Positions 62,630 to 64,000 of a stretch of 64,000 nt of DNA are shown piece after piece (position 1 is the stretch's first letter; every line of letters starts with the position of its first letter). The stretch comes from Pimelobacter simplex (GTDB lineage: Bacteria > Actinomycetota > Actinomycetes > Propionibacteriales > Nocardioidaceae), in the NCBI GenBank assembly GCA_016803235.1, contig JADCLI010000013.1, forward strand, positions 1 to 64,000. The letters are read 5' to 3'. The notes under the pieces are model-generated. The model saw nothing but the letters and a program-made list of their open reading frames with translations. It was not told where the DNA came from and did not search any database. The position numbers and the translations under genes were made by a program.

Positions 62630-62673
62630 GATGGGCCGCGGCGAGGACAATCTGCGTTTCGGGTCGACCGGTG

Positions 62674-62715
62674 TACGGATCAGAAGGTTTGGGGTTCGAA
62701 TCCCTACAGGCGCGC
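62674..62715 (+). other. attR: displaced 3' half of tRNA-Arg
   Basis: Exact 42-bp copy of 32888-32929. It lacks the 5' half of the tRNA and so is not a gene. The sequence that follows should be the original downstream DNA of the tRNA. Confidence 0.9.
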
Positions 62716-62732
62716 GAGCGAGGTCACTCGCG

Positions 62733-62760
62733 AAAGCCCACGTCCCAGGACGTGGGCTTT
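62733..62760 (+). terminator. Terminator, probably the original one of tRNA-Arg
   Basis: Perfect 13-bp inverted repeat AAAGCCCACGTCC / GGACGTGGGCTTT with a 2-nt loop, 18 bp after attR. Confidence 0.8.
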
Positions 62761-62796
62761 CTGAATTTCAGTGGGGCCTTCGCGAGTGCGCGAAGA

Positions 62797-62830
62797 CGAA
62801 GCGCAGGTCAGCACGCTGACCTGCGCTTCG
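62797..62830. terminator. Terminator of ptsH
   Basis: Perfect 16-bp inverted repeat CGAAGCGCAGGTCAGC / GCTGACCTGCGCTTCG with a 2-nt loop, 43 bp beyond the ptsH stop. It can serve both strands. Confidence 0.8.
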
Positions 62831-62872
62831 TGTTCTCTGCCGCTGCGGAGGCAGGCCGTCAGCAGGACACCG

Positions 62873-63139
62873 TCAGGCGTCGAGGTCCTGGGCGACCAGC
62901 GCGGCGATGGCCTCGACCGCGGCGTCGTCGTCGCCGGAGACCTCGACGGTGTCACCCTTGGCGGCGCCGAGGGTCATGATCATCAGGGCCGAGCTCGCCT
63001 CGACGGGCTCGTCCCCGGGGATGGCGAGGAAGACGTCGTGGCCGGCCTCGGCCAGCTCGTCGGCCTTCTCGGCGATGATCGATGCGGGGCGGGTGTGCAG
63101 GCCGACGGCGGAGCCGACGACGACGGAGTGCACGGGCAT
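62873..63139 (-). CDS. ptsH: PTS phosphocarrier protein HPr
   Basis: An 88-aa protein. The phosphorylated His is in VGLHTRPAS and the regulatory Ser region is ASSALMIMTLGA. HPr passes phosphate from enzyme I to EII permeases. It lies 29 bp downstream of the fructose-type EII gene in the same direction, as in actinobacterial fru operons. Confidence 0.95.
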   Translation of the reverse strand: MPVHSVVVGSAVGLHTRPASIIAEKADELAEAGHDVFLAIPGDEPVEASSALMIMTLGAAKGDTVEVSGDDDAAVEAIAALVAQDLDA

Positions 63140-63168
63140 GGTGGTTCCTCCTGGGTGTGGGTGGACGG

Positions 63169-64000
63169 TCAGACGGTCTCGAGCGAGGCGGTCTCGAGGG
63201 CGGCGTCGCTCGTGCGAGCAGTGCTCTTCAGCGCGAGGACGGCGATGGCGGCCACGGCTACGCCGGCGGCGAGGGCGACGCCGAAGCCGAGGATGTTGTC
63301 GACGGCGAAGAGCACGAAGATGCCGCCGTGCGGAGCCCGGAGCGAGACGTCGAAGGCCTCGGCCAGTCCGCCGGTGACGGCGCTGCCGAGCATGACCGAG
63401 GGGATCACGCGCAGCGGGTCGGCCGCCGCGAACGGGATCGCGCCCTCGGTGATGAAGGAGGCGCCCATCAGCCACGCCGCCTTGCCGTTCTCGCGCTCGG
63501 CGACGGTGAAGAGGCCGGGACGCACGACCGTGGCGAGGGCGAGCGCGATCGGCGGCACCATCCCGGCGAGCATGACCGCCGCCATGACCTTGAGCTGGGG
63601 CGCGTCGGTGGCGGTGGCAGCGGCAGCGAGTCCGGTCGTGGCGAAGCCGTAGGCGACCTTGTTGAGCGGACCGCCCATGTCGAAGGCCATCATCAGGCCC
63701 AGGATGGCGCCGAGCAGGATCGCCGAGCCGCCCTGCAGCGAGTTGAGGCCGTCGTTGAGATTGGTCATCAAGCTCCCCAGCGGGCGGGCCAGGAACACGA
63801 ACATCACCAGGCCGGCGACGAGGGTGGTGGCCAGGGGGATCACCAGCACGGGCATCAGGCCTCGGGCCCAGGCCGGGACCGGACGGCTGGCGATCCAGTG
63901 CGCGATGAGTCCGGCGAGCACGCCGCCGACGATGCCGCCGAGGAAGCCGGCGCCGATCAGCCCGGCGACCGCGCCCATCACGAACCCGGGGGCGATGCCG
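63169..64000 (-). CDS. Fructose-type PTS EIIC, C-terminal part (continues beyond window)
   Basis: About 277 residues at the C-terminal end of an EII permease; the N-terminal EIIA/EIIB part lies outside the window. Several transmembrane helices are seen, with the EIIC marks AFDMGGPLNKVAYGF and SFITEGAIPFAAADPLRVIPS, as in FruA. It transports and phosphorylates fructose. HPr follows, so this is probably the 3' end of a fruR-fruK-fruA-ptsH operon. Confidence 0.92.
   Translation of the reverse strand, partial: GIAPGFVMGAVAGLIGAGFLGGIVGGVLAGLIAHWIASRPVPAWARGLMPVLVIPLATTLVAGLVMFVFLARPLGSLMTNLNDGLNSLQGGSAILLGAILGLMMAFDMGGPLNKVAYGFATTGLAAAATATDAPQLKVMAAVMLAGMVPPIALALATVVRPGLFTVAERENGKAAWLMGASFITEGAIPFAAADPLRVIPSVMLGSAVTGGLAEAFDVSLRAPHGGIFVLFAVDNILGFGVALAAGVAVAAIAVLALKSTARTSDAALETASLETV

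Larger units (their letters stand above)
32888..62715. mobile_element. 29.8-kb genomic island inserted in tRNA-Arg(ACG)
   Basis: The segment is bounded by exact 42-bp direct repeats of the tRNA-Arg 3' half. Inside are about 22 genes, almost all catabolic or regulatory, with four TetR and one IclR regulator, broken transposase pieces (IS3 type at 33055, IS5 type at 39660) and a broken crotonase gene. Flanking genes on both sides are ordinary housekeeping genes. No tyrosine or serine recombinase, excisionase or conjugation gene was found, so the island is probably immobile now or moved in trans. Confidence 0.88.

Noticed and set aside
62674..62715. A second tRNA-Arg gene
   Set aside because: Only the 3' half is present; the acceptor 5' strand and D-arm are missing, so it is an attachment-site copy.

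Overview
The window is high-GC DNA with GTG starts, leaderless-looking promoters, iron boxes of the DtxR/IdeR type, a bacterial proteasome activator (Bpa), DUF5926, DUF4446 and a PrmC-like TIGR03704 methyltransferase. Together these point to an actinomycete, probably Nocardioides or a close relative in the Propionibacteriales. This is inferred from gene content and codon bias; no 16S gene is present.

Positions 1-32.9 kb look like ordinary chromosomal core. From left to right: a Tat-exported DUF1800 protein (cut by the window edge), an Fpg/Nei DNA glycosylase, a secreted repeat protein ending in a truncated LPXTG signal, an AAA ATPase, an iron cluster (siderophore-interacting protein, IdeR box, Bfd, bacterioferritin), an ABC-F protein behind a five-codon leader peptide, a PrmC-like methyltransferase, PspC, glycerophosphodiesterase, DUF5926, a nucleotide cyclase with a cNMP-binding partner, prephenate dehydratase, a four-gene IdeR-boxed siderophore importer, DUF4446, a PAP2/diacylglycerol-kinase fusion, an aldo/keto reductase, serS carrying a repeat inside its reading frame, a HAD phosphatase, bpa, a VOC protein, quinone oxidoreductase, mobA, a nitrilase-family hydrolase, two tRNA-Ser genes, and a small exported peptide convergent with a PLD/LuxR-type regulator.

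Positions 32888-62715 form a 29.8 kb genomic island. An intact tRNA-Arg(ACG) sits at the left end, and an exact 42-bp copy of its 3' half lies at the right end (attL 32888-32929, attR 62674-62715). No integrase is visible, but IS3- and IS5-type remnants are. The cargo is catabolic: SMP-30 lactonase, carboxylesterase, GH3 beta-glucosidase, endoglycoceramidase-type GH5 enzyme, IclR regulator, CYP125-like steroid C26/27 hydroxylase, an F420/LLM oxidoreductase, a crotonase lacking both catalytic glutamates, a fused FadE34/ChsE3-like acyl-CoA dehydrogenase, a FadE26/FadE27 (ChsE4/ChsE5)-like heteromeric dehydrogenase pair, a lipoprotein, a branched-chain-type ABC importer whose LivH, LivM and LivG parts are fused into one chain, a secreted class-2 lipase, a sulfotransferase and a DUF1214 protein, with four TetR regulators. 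The working hypothesis is a transferred system that strips sugars and acyl groups from sterol or other lipid glycosides, imports the product, and oxidises an alkyl side chain. Two related TetR genes share an identical ACTTAA-N2-TTAAGT operator 15 kb apart, which suggests one regulon.

Positions 62.7-64 kb return to core chromosome: HPr and the C-terminal part of a fructose-type PTS permease. Several non-coding structures stand out: a 207-bp inverted-repeat element joining the ends of two convergent genes, a three-hairpin REP-like repeat before serS, and the repeat translated as PSTSSGQA inside serS.
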